DNA of 64,000 nucleotides from RPQJ01 sp052035645 (GTDB taxonomy: Bacteria > Pseudomonadota > Gammaproteobacteria > Steroidobacterales > Steroidobacteraceae), in assembly GCA_052035645.1 (NCBI GenBank), contig JBPOHK010000094.1, forward strand, positions 11,125-75,124, written 5' to 3'. The notes beneath the pieces are model-generated. The model was not told the DNA's origin and searched no databases. It saw only the letters and a program-made list of their open reading frames with translations. The stretch's first letter is position 1, and every line of letters begins with the position of its first letter. Below are positions 27,368 through 35,512 of the stretch, one piece after another. The position numbers were made by a program, and so were the translations under genes.

Positions 27368-28788
27368 ACGCGTTCAGGCGATACGCGGCCGCCGCTCTCG
27401 CGGCCTGCGCCCTCGCGGCCGGCGCGGCGCGCGCCGAGGGTCCGGCCGGCGTGCAACTGCCGAAATTCGAGCGCGTGACGCTGCCCGGCGGCACGCAGCT
27501 CCTGCTGATGGAGAAGCACGACACGCCGCTGGTGGCGCTCTCCGCCGTGATCCCGGGCGGCGCCCTCGGCGATGCGCCGGGACGCGAAGGCACGGCCTCC
27601 TTGTTCGCCGACCTCATCCAGAAAGGCGCGGGTCCGCGCGATGCCGCGCAGTTCGCCGAGGCGGTCGAGAGCGTCGGCGGCGCGCTGAGTGCCGGGGCGG
27701 ACACCGAGGGCATCAACGTCTCGGCCAGCTTCATGGCGCGGGACGTCGACCTGATGATCGAGCTGGTCGGCGATGTGCTGCAACGGCCGCGTCTTTCGGC
27801 GGAGGAGTTCGAGAAGGTTCGTTCGCTCGCCGTGCAGTCGATCGCTGCCGCCAAGGACTCGGATCCGCGCGCGCTCATCGGCGAGTACGGCGATGCCTGG
27901 CTCTTCCACGGCCACCCCTACGGCCGGCCGGTCGGCGGCAGCGAGAGCTCGCTGGCGCAGGTGACGCTCGACGACGTGCGCAGCTACTACGCCGCGCAGG
28001 TGGGCGGCGACCGCCTCATCCTCGCCGTGGTCGGCGATTTCCGGACGGCCGAGATGAAGCGCAAGCTGGTGGCGGCCTTCGGCCGGTGGCGCGCCGCGGG
28101 CGCGGCGATCCCCATCGCGCCGCCGCCGGACGCCTGGCAGGGTCGTCGGGTGCTGCTGGTGGACAAGCCGGGCGCGACCCAGACGTACTTCTGGCTGGGC
28201 AGCGTCGGCGCCAGCCGCACCGACCCGGCGCGCACGGCGCAGGCGGTCGTCAACACGGTCTTCGGCGGCAGCTTCACCTCGATGCTGAACACCGAGCTGC
28301 GCGTGAAGAGCGGCCTCACCTACGGCGCGGGCTCGACCTTCAGCCGTGCCCGGCAACCGGCCTCGTTCAGCATCCGCTCCTACACGCAGACGGAGAAGAC
28401 CGTCGAGGCGATCGACCTCGCGCTCGCGACGCTCGAGCGCCTGCACCGCGACGGGCTGGACGCGGCGGCCCTCGCCGGCTCGAAGCAGTACCTGCTGGGC
28501 CAGTTCCCGCCGACGCTCGAGACGAACGCACAGCTCGCGAGCCGGCTCACGGACCTCGCCTTCTACGCGCTCGGCCCGGAGGACGTGGACGGCTATGCGA
28601 CGCGCGTGGCCGCCGTCGACGCGGAGGCGGTGAAGTCCGTCATCGGCCGCAGTTTCCCGCCGCCCGGCAACCTCGCCATCGTGCTGATCGGTGACGCCGC
28701 GAAGATCGGCGAGGCGGTGGGCAAGTACGGCCCGGTCACGCGCATGTCGCTCGGCGATCCGACCTACTACCCCGCCGAGCCGAAGTGA
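27364..28788 (+). CDS. M16 family protein, non-catalytic partner subunit
   Basis: A 474-residue exported protein (signal peptide about 1-24) with the M16 fold but without a zinc site: where the catalytic chain has HFFEH this one has SLFAD, in the segment GREGTASLFADLIQKG. The C-terminal M16 domain retains the glycine-rich loop region (FGGSFTSMLNTELRVKSGLTYGA). This is the typical substrate-binding beta-type subunit. It overlaps the catalytic gene by 4 bases upstream, and its own stop overlaps the next gene as GTGA. Confidence 0.93.
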   Translation: MNAFRRYAAAALAACALAAGAARAEGPAGVQLPKFERVTLPGGTQLLLMEKHDTPLVALSAVIPGGALGDAPGREGTASLFADLIQKGAGPRDAAQFAEAVESVGGALSAGADTEGINVSASFMARDVDLMIELVGDVLQRPRLSAEEFEKVRSLAVQSIAAAKDSDPRALIGEYGDAWLFHGHPYGRPVGGSESSLAQVTLDDVRSYYAAQVGGDRLILAVVGDFRTAEMKRKLVAAFGRWRAAGAAIPIAPPPDAWQGRRVLLVDKPGATQTYFWLGSVGASRTDPARTAQAVVNTVFGGSFTSMLNTELRVKSGLTYGAGSTFSRARQPASFSIRSYTQTEKTVEAIDLALATLERLHRDGLDAAALAGSKQYLLGQFPPTLETNAQLASRLTDLAFYALGPEDVDGYATRVAAVDAEAVKSVIGRSFPPPGNLAIVLIGDAAKIGEAVGKYGPVTRMSLGDPTYYPAEPK

Positions 28789-29441
28789 CGGGTCGCCGGG
28801 CGCTGCTGGCGGGCGCCACCGGCCTCGTGGGCGGCGAGTGCCTGCGCCGGCTCGTCGCGAGCGAAGCATACGCGCGCGTGACGGTCGTGGCCCGCCGCGA
28901 TCCCGGCGGTGTCGCGCGGCACCCGAAGGTGCGCCTGCTGATCGGCGACCTCGGGGCGATGGAATCGTTCGGCGACGCGCTCGCCGCCGACGACGTCTTC
29001 TGCGCGCTCGGCACGACGATCCGCAAGGCCGGTTCGCAGGAGCGCTTCCGGCAGGTGGACCAGGCGTACCCGCTGCAGCTGGCCCGACTTTCGCGCAGCG
29101 CCGGTGCGCGACATTTCTCGCTCGTCAGCGCGCTCGGGGCGGACCCGGAGTCGCGCGTGTTCTACTCGCGGGTCAAGGGCGAGGTCGAGCAGTCGCTGCG
29201 GGCGATGGGCTGGCCGAGCCTCGTCATCCTGCGTCCCTCGCTCATCGCGGGCGAGCGCGCCGAGTCGCGTCCGCTCGAGCGCCTCGCCGGGCATGCGTTG
29301 CGGTTCGCCCCGGCGACGTGGCGACCCGTGGCCGCGGCGGACATCGCGTCGGCCATGGTCGCGACCGCGCTCGATGCGCCGCCCGGGGTGACGGTCATCG
29401 AGTCGCGGGACATCCCGCGCGCCGGCTCAGCGTCCGCCTGA
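28785..29441 (+). CDS. NAD(P)-binding Rossmann-fold protein (NmrA/HTATIP2-like)
   Basis: A 218-residue short-chain dehydrogenase-like protein. The cofactor motif is GATGLVGG (about 10-17), with a basic pair after beta-2 (VVARRD), consistent with NADP. The catalytic-like region has SLVSALGAD and YSRVKGEVE (a YxxxK), followed by ILRPSLI. It starts at GTG, overlapping the M16 stop. The family includes predicted nucleoside-diphosphate-sugar epimerases and redox sensors; the substrate is unknown and there is no obvious link to the peptidases upstream. Confidence 0.85.
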   Translation: MTGRRALLAGATGLVGGECLRRLVASEAYARVTVVARRDPGGVARHPKVRLLIGDLGAMESFGDALAADDVFCALGTTIRKAGSQERFRQVDQAYPLQLARLSRSAGARHFSLVSALGADPESRVFYSRVKGEVEQSLRAMGWPSLVILRPSLIAGERAESRPLERLAGHALRFAPATWRPVAAADIASAMVATALDAPPGVTVIESRDIPRAGSASA

Positions 29442-31763
29442 GGGAGCCCCGGCCGGATCGAGCTTCCGCAGGCGCAGATCGTAGCGACGGGCGGCCTCCG
29501 CGTGACCGGCCTCGGCGTTGAGCGCCACCAGCGCGCTCAGCACGTCGCGGTCGGCCGGCGCACGCGCGAGGGCGCGCTCCAGCCAGCGCAGGGCCTCCGT
29601 CGTGCGGCCCACGGAGTGCAGCGCCACGGCGTGCACGTAGGCGAGACGCGCGTTGTCCGGCGCCAGGGCGGCCGCACGGGCGAGCTCGGGCAGCGCCTCG
29701 GGCAGGCGCTGCTGGCGCACCAGCGACAGGCCCAGCGCATGGTGGAGCGACGGATCGTCGGGCGAGGCCTTCAGCCCGTCGCGCAGGATCCGCTCCGCGT
29801 CGGGCTCGCGGCCCTGCGTGCGCAACAGGTCCGCGAGGTTCACCCAGGCCGGCACGAAGCGCTCGTCCAGCGCGAGCGCCGCGCGGAACTCCGCCTCGGC
29901 GGCGGCGAACTCGCCGCGCTCGCCGAAGTAGCCGCCGAGGTTCGTGCGGTTCTCGGGGCGGTCCGCGTTGAATCTCTCGGCCGCCACGTAGTCCGCCGCG
30001 GCCCGCGCGAACGTCGCGCCGGCGTCCGGGCCGAGTGCCGCCGGGGGCAGGGCGGCCAGCGTCCGCGCGGCCTCCATGCGCACGACTCGTGACGGGTCCG
30101 CCAGCCGCGGGATCACCGCCCGGCGCTCGGCCGGCGGCAACGACTGGTAGACCTCCAGCGCGCCGAGGCGCACGAGCGGGCTCGGGTCCTCGAGCGCCGC
30201 CTCGGCGGCGAGCAGCGAGTTCTCGCCCGGCCAGGCGGCGAGGCGCGACAGCGCCGATGCCCGCGCGATCGCCGATTCGCCGTCGTTGGCGACGACCTGC
30301 GTCAGCTCGAGGGTCGCCGGCCGGCCCGCGTCGCTCGCGGCGAAGGCCTCGGCGAAGCCCTGGTAACCCGTCTTCGGCTCCGGGTAGCGCTTGCGCACCT
30401 CGGCGGCGGCCCATTGCGGCGAGCGGTCGCGGTGACAGTCGTTGCAGGCATTCGGCACCCCGAGCGTCGCCGTGAGGTCCGGACGCGGGATGCGGAAGCT
30501 GTGGTCGTGGCGCGGGTCGACCACCATGTAGGTCGTCGTGCGCATGTGGCAGTCGGTGCAGGCCGATCCGTCGCCCCCCGCCGGGTGGAAATGATGCGCG
30601 GGCGCGGCGTACCTGGTGGCGAGATGGCACTGCGCGCAGAGCGCATCGCCCGCCGCCCGCGGCTTGCCGTCGTGCGGGTCGTGGCAGTCGCTGCACGTGA
30701 CGCCCTGCGCATGCATGCGGCTCGAGAGGAAGGAGCCCCAGTCGTAGACCTCGTCGCGCTGCTGGCCGTCCGGGTGATAGAGCCCCGCGGTGAGCAGCGC
30801 CGGCCGGTAGTGGTCGGTGAACGGCTCGCCGGCCCGGTCGGCGTCGGAGAACTGGCCGCGGCGCGCATGGCACTGCGCGCAGGTCCCGATCTCGCGGTCG
30901 GTGCTGCGCGGCGCGCTGCGGCGCGCGTTGCCTGTGGCCGGGTCGATGGTCCAGCGCACGCCCTTGCGTTCGTCGAGCGCGACGGCGAGGGCACCGTCGG
31001 TGGGCTTCGTGCCCGATTTGCGGGCCGCCTCCGCGGCCCGTACGTGCCCCGAGCCCGGGCCGTGGCAGGCCTCGCAACCGACGCTGATCTCGGCGTAGGT
31101 CGTGCGGTACGCATCGGTCGCGGCGTCGTAGTTCTTGCGCACCCGCGTCGAGTGGCAGTCGGCGCACATGTAGTTCCAGTTCTGCTGGCGCCGCGACCAG
31201 TGCAGCTCGTCGCGCGGATCGATGCGCTCGCCGGGGTAGAGCGTGAACCAGCGCTGCCCGCCCTCGGCGGTCGGCCGCGCGTCCCACGCCACGGTGAACG
31301 CCTGCACGTGCCCGCGGGGCAGTTCGACGAGGTACTGCTGCAGCGGGTACACGCCGAACACGTGGCGGACCTCGAATTCTCCGGTGCCGCCGTCCGGGCC
31401 CTCGGTGCGGATGAAATGCCGGCCGTCGCGACGGAAGAACTCGGTGGTCACGCCGTCGGCCGTGTACCGGGCGTCGTCGAAGTCGCCGAGCACGGTCCCG
31501 TCGCTGGCCGGCTGCATCGCCACCGCATGCTGCGAGCCCTGCCAGCGCCGGTACGCCTCGGCGTGGCATTGCGCGCAGGCCGCCGACCCGACGTAGTCCT
31601 GCGGCCGGGCCGCATCCGCGGTGCCGGCCGGCGCAGGGGACGCCGCGCCGGTCGGTGCGCGGCCGCGCAGCGCCAGGGCCAGCACGACGGCCAGGGCGAG
31701 CGCCGCGACGACCAGCAGTGCGTTGCGACCGAGGCGGGGGCCGGCCGGGGGCGTCGAACTCAT
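29427..31763 (-). CDS. Membrane-anchored octaheme cytochrome c with HEAT and TPR repeats
   Basis: A 778-residue protein. An N-terminal membrane helix (about 14-33) is followed by a periplasmic part. Eight CxxCH motifs lie between residues 63-67 and 440-444 (CAQCH, CADCH, CEACH, CAQCH, CSDCH, CAQCH, CTDCH, CNDCH). Extra histidines (HHFHP, RHDHSFRIP) may serve as distal ligands. After the hemes come HEAT-like helical repeats (about 480-600) and TPR repeats (about 620-770). It probably moves electrons in the periplasm while binding partners through the repeats; whether it reduces a substrate is unknown. The start at 31763 begins the helix. It overlaps the convergent gene by 15 bases. Confidence 0.9.
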   Translation of the reverse strand: MSSTPPAGPRLGRNALLVVAALALAVVLALALRGRAPTGAASPAPAGTADAARPQDYVGSAACAQCHAEAYRRWQGSQHAVAMQPASDGTVLGDFDDARYTADGVTTEFFRRDGRHFIRTEGPDGGTGEFEVRHVFGVYPLQQYLVELPRGHVQAFTVAWDARPTAEGGQRWFTLYPGERIDPRDELHWSRRQQNWNYMCADCHSTRVRKNYDAATDAYRTTYAEISVGCEACHGPGSGHVRAAEAARKSGTKPTDGALAVALDERKGVRWTIDPATGNARRSAPRSTDREIGTCAQCHARRGQFSDADRAGEPFTDHYRPALLTAGLYHPDGQQRDEVYDWGSFLSSRMHAQGVTCSDCHDPHDGKPRAAGDALCAQCHLATRYAAPAHHFHPAGGDGSACTDCHMRTTTYMVVDPRHDHSFRIPRPDLTATLGVPNACNDCHRDRSPQWAAAEVRKRYPEPKTGYQGFAEAFAASDAGRPATLELTQVVANDGESAIARASALSRLAAWPGENSLLAAEAALEDPSPLVRLGALEVYQSLPPAERRAVIPRLADPSRVVRMEAARTLAALPPAALGPDAGATFARAAADYVAAERFNADRPENRTNLGGYFGERGEFAAAEAEFRAALALDERFVPAWVNLADLLRTQGREPDAERILRDGLKASPDDPSLHHALGLSLVRQQRLPEALPELARAAALAPDNARLAYVHAVALHSVGRTTEALRWLERALARAPADRDVLSALVALNAEAGHAEAARRYDLRLRKLDPAGAPSGGR

Positions 31764-31887
31764 GGGTGCGCGGTCCAGGGGCAGGGAGGCCCATTCTGCT
31801 TGCCGCCCGGGGCGATTGACAGCCTGTCGGCGAAACCCTCCAATTGCGCCCTGCTCCCGGCGGGAGCCACAGACAGGAGACCCGGAC

Positions 31888-32559
31888 ATGAAGAATCAAG
31901 TTGCGATGCGCGCCTTGCTGGCAGGCTGCGCCGCCCTGCTCGTCGCCACCGGCGCCGCGGCCGCGAAGCCGCCCCAGAGCTGGGACGGCCTCGAGCTGAC
32001 CCGGAAGAAGGGCCTCGACCTCGTCTACGTGCGCCCGGACGTGCAGTTCAAGGCGTACCAGGACGTGGTCATCGACGGGCTGGAGGTGGCGTTCGACAAG
32101 GACTGGAACCCGAACTCCGACGTGCGCAGCACCTCCCGGCGCCTGACCACCGAGGACATCCAGCACATCCGCGACGACATGGTCACCGAGTTCCGCAAGG
32201 TGTTCGTCGAGGAACTCGCGAAGGGCGGCTACAAGGTGGTCGAGCAGCCGGGCGAGAACACGCTGCGCGTCAGCCCCGGGCTCGCCGACGTGTACATCAA
32301 CGCCCCCGACCGAATGGAGGCGGGCCGGGTCACGACCTACACGACCGACGCCGGCCGCATGACGCTCGTCATGGAACTGCGCGACGGTCCCACGAATCAG
32401 CTGCTGGCGCGGGTCATCGACCAGAAGGTCGGTTCCGACTCGGGCTTCGCGCAGGTGAGCAATTCGGTGACCAACTCCGCGGAGTTCCGCCGCATGGTCC
32501 GCGCCTGGGCCCAGCGGCTGGTCAAGGGCCTCGACAAGGTCAACGGCAAGGAAGGCTGA
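31888..32559 (+). CDS. DUF3313 family exported protein
   Basis: A 223-residue protein with a signal peptide (about 1-25) followed by a DUF3313 body (LVYVRPDVQFKAYQDVVIDGLEVAFDKDW). Family members are usually small lipoproteins or periplasmic proteins of unknown function; the Cys15 inside the signal (LLAGCAALL) could act as a lipobox. CAGGAGA precedes the ATG by 8 bases. It lies 8 bases ahead of a barrel-type protein gene and is probably co-transcribed with it. Confidence 0.85.
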   Translation: MKNQVAMRALLAGCAALLVATGAAAAKPPQSWDGLELTRKKGLDLVYVRPDVQFKAYQDVVIDGLEVAFDKDWNPNSDVRSTSRRLTTEDIQHIRDDMVTEFRKVFVEELAKGGYKVVEQPGENTLRVSPGLADVYINAPDRMEAGRVTTYTTDAGRMTLVMELRDGPTNQLLARVIDQKVGSDSGFAQVSNSVTNSAEFRRMVRAWAQRLVKGLDKVNGKEG

Positions 32560-32567
32560 GTCACGTC

Positions 32568-33314
32568 ATGAAGCACGTTCAGACTGTTGCAAAGTCGGCC
32601 GTCCTGGCCGCGGTCCTGTCGTTCGCCGCGCTGCCGGCAGGCGCCGGCGAATGGAAACACGAGTTTGCGCCTTACCTGTGGGGCGCGGCGATGAGCGGCC
32701 AGGCCGGCGTGGGCGCGCTGGCCGCCGACGTGGACATGAGTTTCGGCGACATCCTCGACGACCTCGAGCTCGGCTTCATGGGCACCTACCGCGCCACGGG
32801 CGAGCGCTACGTGATCAATGTCGACGCCATCTACATGGGGCTCGGCGCCACCGAGAAGGGGCCCGGCGGCGCGCTCAAGGCGGACATCGACATGGACCAG
32901 CTCGCGCTCGAGGTCGACGGCGGCTACCGGGTGACGGAGCGCCTCACCGCGCTCGCCGGCCTGCGCTACGTCGACCTGTCGGGCAAAGTTTCGATCGACG
33001 GTCCGCTCGGCATCCAGCGCTCGCCCGAGGGCGGCGCGGACTGGGTCGACCCCGTCGTGGGCGCGATCTACGCGATGCCGCTCGGCGACCGCTGGTCGAC
33101 GTCCTTGCGCGGCGACGTGGGCGGCTTCGGCGTCGGGTCCGACTTCAGCTGGCAGGCGATCGCCACGCTGCGCTGGCAGGCGACGCCCACGATCGGCGTG
33201 CTGGCGGCGTACCGCTACCTGTCCATGGACTACGAGTCGGGCCGCAATGCCGACTATTTCAAGTACGATGTGGACTCGCAGGGGCCTGCGCTGGGCGTGG
33301 TGATGGCGTTCTGA
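32568..33314 (+). CDS. Outer-membrane beta-barrel protein, hypothetical
   Basis: A 248-residue protein with a signal peptide (about 1-26, ending PAGAG). The mature part alternates hydrophobic and polar residues in antiparallel-strand pattern (YVINVDAIYMGLGA; LTALAGLRYVDLSG; TIGVLAAYRYLSMDY) and ends in Phe (GVVMAF), the signature for BAM-assisted insertion. It resembles small OmpW/OmpA-like barrels of unknown role. It follows the DUF3313 gene by 8 bases. Confidence 0.8.
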   Translation: MKHVQTVAKSAVLAAVLSFAALPAGAGEWKHEFAPYLWGAAMSGQAGVGALAADVDMSFGDILDDLELGFMGTYRATGERYVINVDAIYMGLGATEKGPGGALKADIDMDQLALEVDGGYRVTERLTALAGLRYVDLSGKVSIDGPLGIQRSPEGGADWVDPVVGAIYAMPLGDRWSTSLRGDVGGFGVGSDFSWQAIATLRWQATPTIGVLAAYRYLSMDYESGRNADYFKYDVDSQGPALGVVMAF

Positions 33315-33337
33315 CCGGCCCGCCGCCGGCGCCGGTC
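33313..33337. terminator. Hairpin between convergent barrel and transaldolase genes
   Basis: GACCGGC (33313-33319) can pair with GCCGGTC (33331-33337) around an 11-base loop. It spans both stop codons, so it could help end transcription from both directions. There is no T tract, so the call is weak. Confidence 0.3.
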
Positions 33338-34289
33338 ACGCGGCCGCGCCCACCAGCGCGGCCAGCCGGCGGGCGTCGGCGTCGAACAGGCGGATGCCTT
33401 CGGCCAGCTTCTCGGTGGCCATGGCGTCCTCGTTGTGCATCCAGCGGAACAGCGACTCGTCCATGTCCACGCGCGCGGCATCGCTCGCTTCCGCGGCCGC
33501 AGGGCTCAGGCGACGCGGCACCTCGCCCTCGGTCGCGGCCAGCGTCGCGAGCAGGTCGGGGCTGATGGTCAGCAGGTCGCAGCCCGCGAGGTCGAGGATC
33601 TGCGTGGTCTTGCGGAAGCTCGCGCCCATCACCTGTGTGTCGTAGCCGAACTTCTTGCAGTACTGGTAGATGCGCGTGACCGAGGCGACGCCCGGGTCCC
33701 GTTCGCGGGGGATGTCCTCGACACCCTGCGCCTTGCGGTGCCAGTCGTAGATGCGCCCGACGAACGGGGAGATCAGCGTCACGCCCGCGTCGGCGCAGGC
33801 GACCGCCTGCGCGACGCTGAACAGCAGCGTCAGGTTGCCGTGGATGCCGTCGTGTTCGAGCCGCTCGGCGGCGCGGATGCCCTCCCAGGTGCTGGCGATC
33901 TTGACCAGCACGCGTTCGCGGGACACGCCGGCCGCCTCGTAGAGGTCGATCAGCCGCCGCGCCCGGCGCTCGGTGGCCTCGGTGTCGAAGCTCAGGCGCG
34001 CCACGACCTCGGTGGACACGCGGCCGGGAATCAGCTCGAGGATCCGCCGGCCGAACGCGACGAACAGCCGGTCGAGCGCGTCGTCGGCGCGCTCCACGGC
34101 GGGCGTGGCGGCGGCGGCGCCGAGTGCCTCGTCGATCAGCGGCCGGTAGCGCGGGTCCCGGGCGGCCTTGAGGATCAGGCTCGGGTTGGTGGTCGCGTCC
34201 TGCGGCCCGACCCGGGCGATGGCGTCGATGTCGCCGGTGTCGGCGACGATCACCGAGTGCCGTTGCAGTGCTTCGAGCTGGCTGGGCAT
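33336..34289 (-). CDS. tal: Transaldolase
   Basis: A 317-residue class I transaldolase, the usual length. It moves a dihydroxyacetone unit between sedoheptulose-7-phosphate and glyceraldehyde-3-phosphate in the pentose phosphate pathway. The Schiff-base lysine is K130 (VLVKIASTWEG) and the conserved Asp is D17 (VADTGD). DATTNPSLIL and LTLLFSVAQA are family signatures. The ATG at 34289 gives the standard N-terminus (MPSQLEALQR). It appears to be a single-gene unit, divergent from the DUF481 gene. Confidence 0.97.
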   Translation of the reverse strand: MPSQLEALQRHSVIVADTGDIDAIARVGPQDATTNPSLILKAARDPRYRPLIDEALGAAAATPAVERADDALDRLFVAFGRRILELIPGRVSTEVVARLSFDTEATERRARRLIDLYEAAGVSRERVLVKIASTWEGIRAAERLEHDGIHGNLTLLFSVAQAVACADAGVTLISPFVGRIYDWHRKAQGVEDIPRERDPGVASVTRIYQYCKKFGYDTQVMGASFRKTTQILDLAGCDLLTISPDLLATLAATEGEVPRRLSPAAAEASDAARVDMDESLFRWMHNEDAMATEKLAEGIRLFDADARRLAALVGAAA

Positions 34290-34441
34290 GGGACCTCCGG
34301 GATCGTCGCGCGGCGCACCGGGTGGCGGTGCCGGTCGCAGGGCGCCGTGCGGGCAGCCTAAACCAGTGTCCGCGACCGATGCCACCGCCGGGGCCGCGGG
34401 TCGCTGTGGCATAGTCGCGCCTCCATCGGTGGAGGGCGTCC

Positions 34442-35512
34442 ATGGGCCTGTCGATTTCGCGCAATGACCGCTGGAGGCGGGCATTTTCGGCCATCGTTTC
34501 CCTCGGCCTGCTGTGGGCGATGCCGGGCGTCGCGCAGGCCGCACCGAAGACGGACGTCGTGTTCCTCGTCAACGGCGACCGGATCACCGGCGAGGTCAAG
34601 CGCCTCGAGCACGGCCAGTTGCAGTTCAAGACCGACGCGGCGGGCACGCTGTCGATCGAGTGGGCGCGGATCGCCCGCGTGCAGAGCACCCAGTACCTGC
34701 AGGTCGAACTGGCGGACGGCACGCGCCATTTCGGCCCGGCGCCCGAGGCCGCCGCCGACGGTCGACTCGTGCTCGCGCCGGGCCGCGACCGGCCCGGTGC
34801 CGACCTGCCGATGGCCGGCATCGTGCGCATCGACCCGATCGAGCGCGGCGACCTCTGGTCGCGCCTGGACGGCTACGTGACCGCCGGTTACGACTACACC
34901 AAGTCCAACGACCTGCAGACCTTCAGCTTCACCGGGGGGCTCAGTTCCCGCACCCGGCAGCGGGAATGGTCCCTCGACGGTTCCTCGCAGGTCACCGCCC
35001 AGCGCGGCAATCCCGACTCGAGCCGCTGGCAGCTGACGGGCAACGGCCGCCGCTTCCTGGCCTCGCGCCGGTTCTACGAGGGCTTCGCGGGGCTCGAGGG
35101 CAACGACGAACTCGGCCTCGACCTGCGCACGCTGCTGGGCGGCGTCTTCGGGCGCTACCTCGTGCAGGACGGCCGGCAGGAGTGGGGCGCGTACGCCGGC
35201 CTCGCCTACAACCACGAGGATTACTCGGTCACGGGCACGCGGCAGAGTCTCGAGGCCGTGCTCGGCATGCAGTACGACTACTTCCGCTACGAATCGCCGG
35301 AAGCGTCGCTGGATGCTTCGATCAACCTGTTCCCGAGTCTCACCGAGTCCGGTCGCCTGCGCGCGGAGGGCAAGCTGCGCTCGCGCTACGAGGTGGTGAA
35401 GGACCTGTTCTTCGAGCTGAGCCTGTACGGCAGCTACGACACCGACCCGGGCGAGACCGCGGTCTCGAACTCGGACTACGGGCTGACCACCTCGCTCGGC
35501 TTCTCCTTCTGA
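34442..35512 (+). CDS. DUF481 family outer-membrane protein
   Basis: A 356-residue protein with signal peptide (about 1-33, ending GVAQA), an N-terminal beta-rich module (about 36-130; VVFLVNGDRITGEVKRLEHGQLQFKT) and a DUF481 barrel (about 140-356; WSRLDGYVTAGYDYTKSN). It ends LGFSF, with the C-terminal Phe of outer-membrane barrels. DUF481 proteins are salt-stress-associated putative porins in several proteobacteria. Its 3' end overlaps the antiporter gene by 37 bases. Confidence 0.88.
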   Translation: MGLSISRNDRWRRAFSAIVSLGLLWAMPGVAQAAPKTDVVFLVNGDRITGEVKRLEHGQLQFKTDAAGTLSIEWARIARVQSTQYLQVELADGTRHFGPAPEAAADGRLVLAPGRDRPGADLPMAGIVRIDPIERGDLWSRLDGYVTAGYDYTKSNDLQTFSFTGGLSSRTRQREWSLDGSSQVTAQRGNPDSSRWQLTGNGRRFLASRRFYEGFAGLEGNDELGLDLRTLLGGVFGRYLVQDGRQEWGAYAGLAYNHEDYSVTGTRQSLEAVLGMQYDYFRYESPEASLDASINLFPSLTESGRLRAEGKLRSRYEVVKDLFFELSLYGSYDTDPGETAVSNSDYGLTTSLGFSF

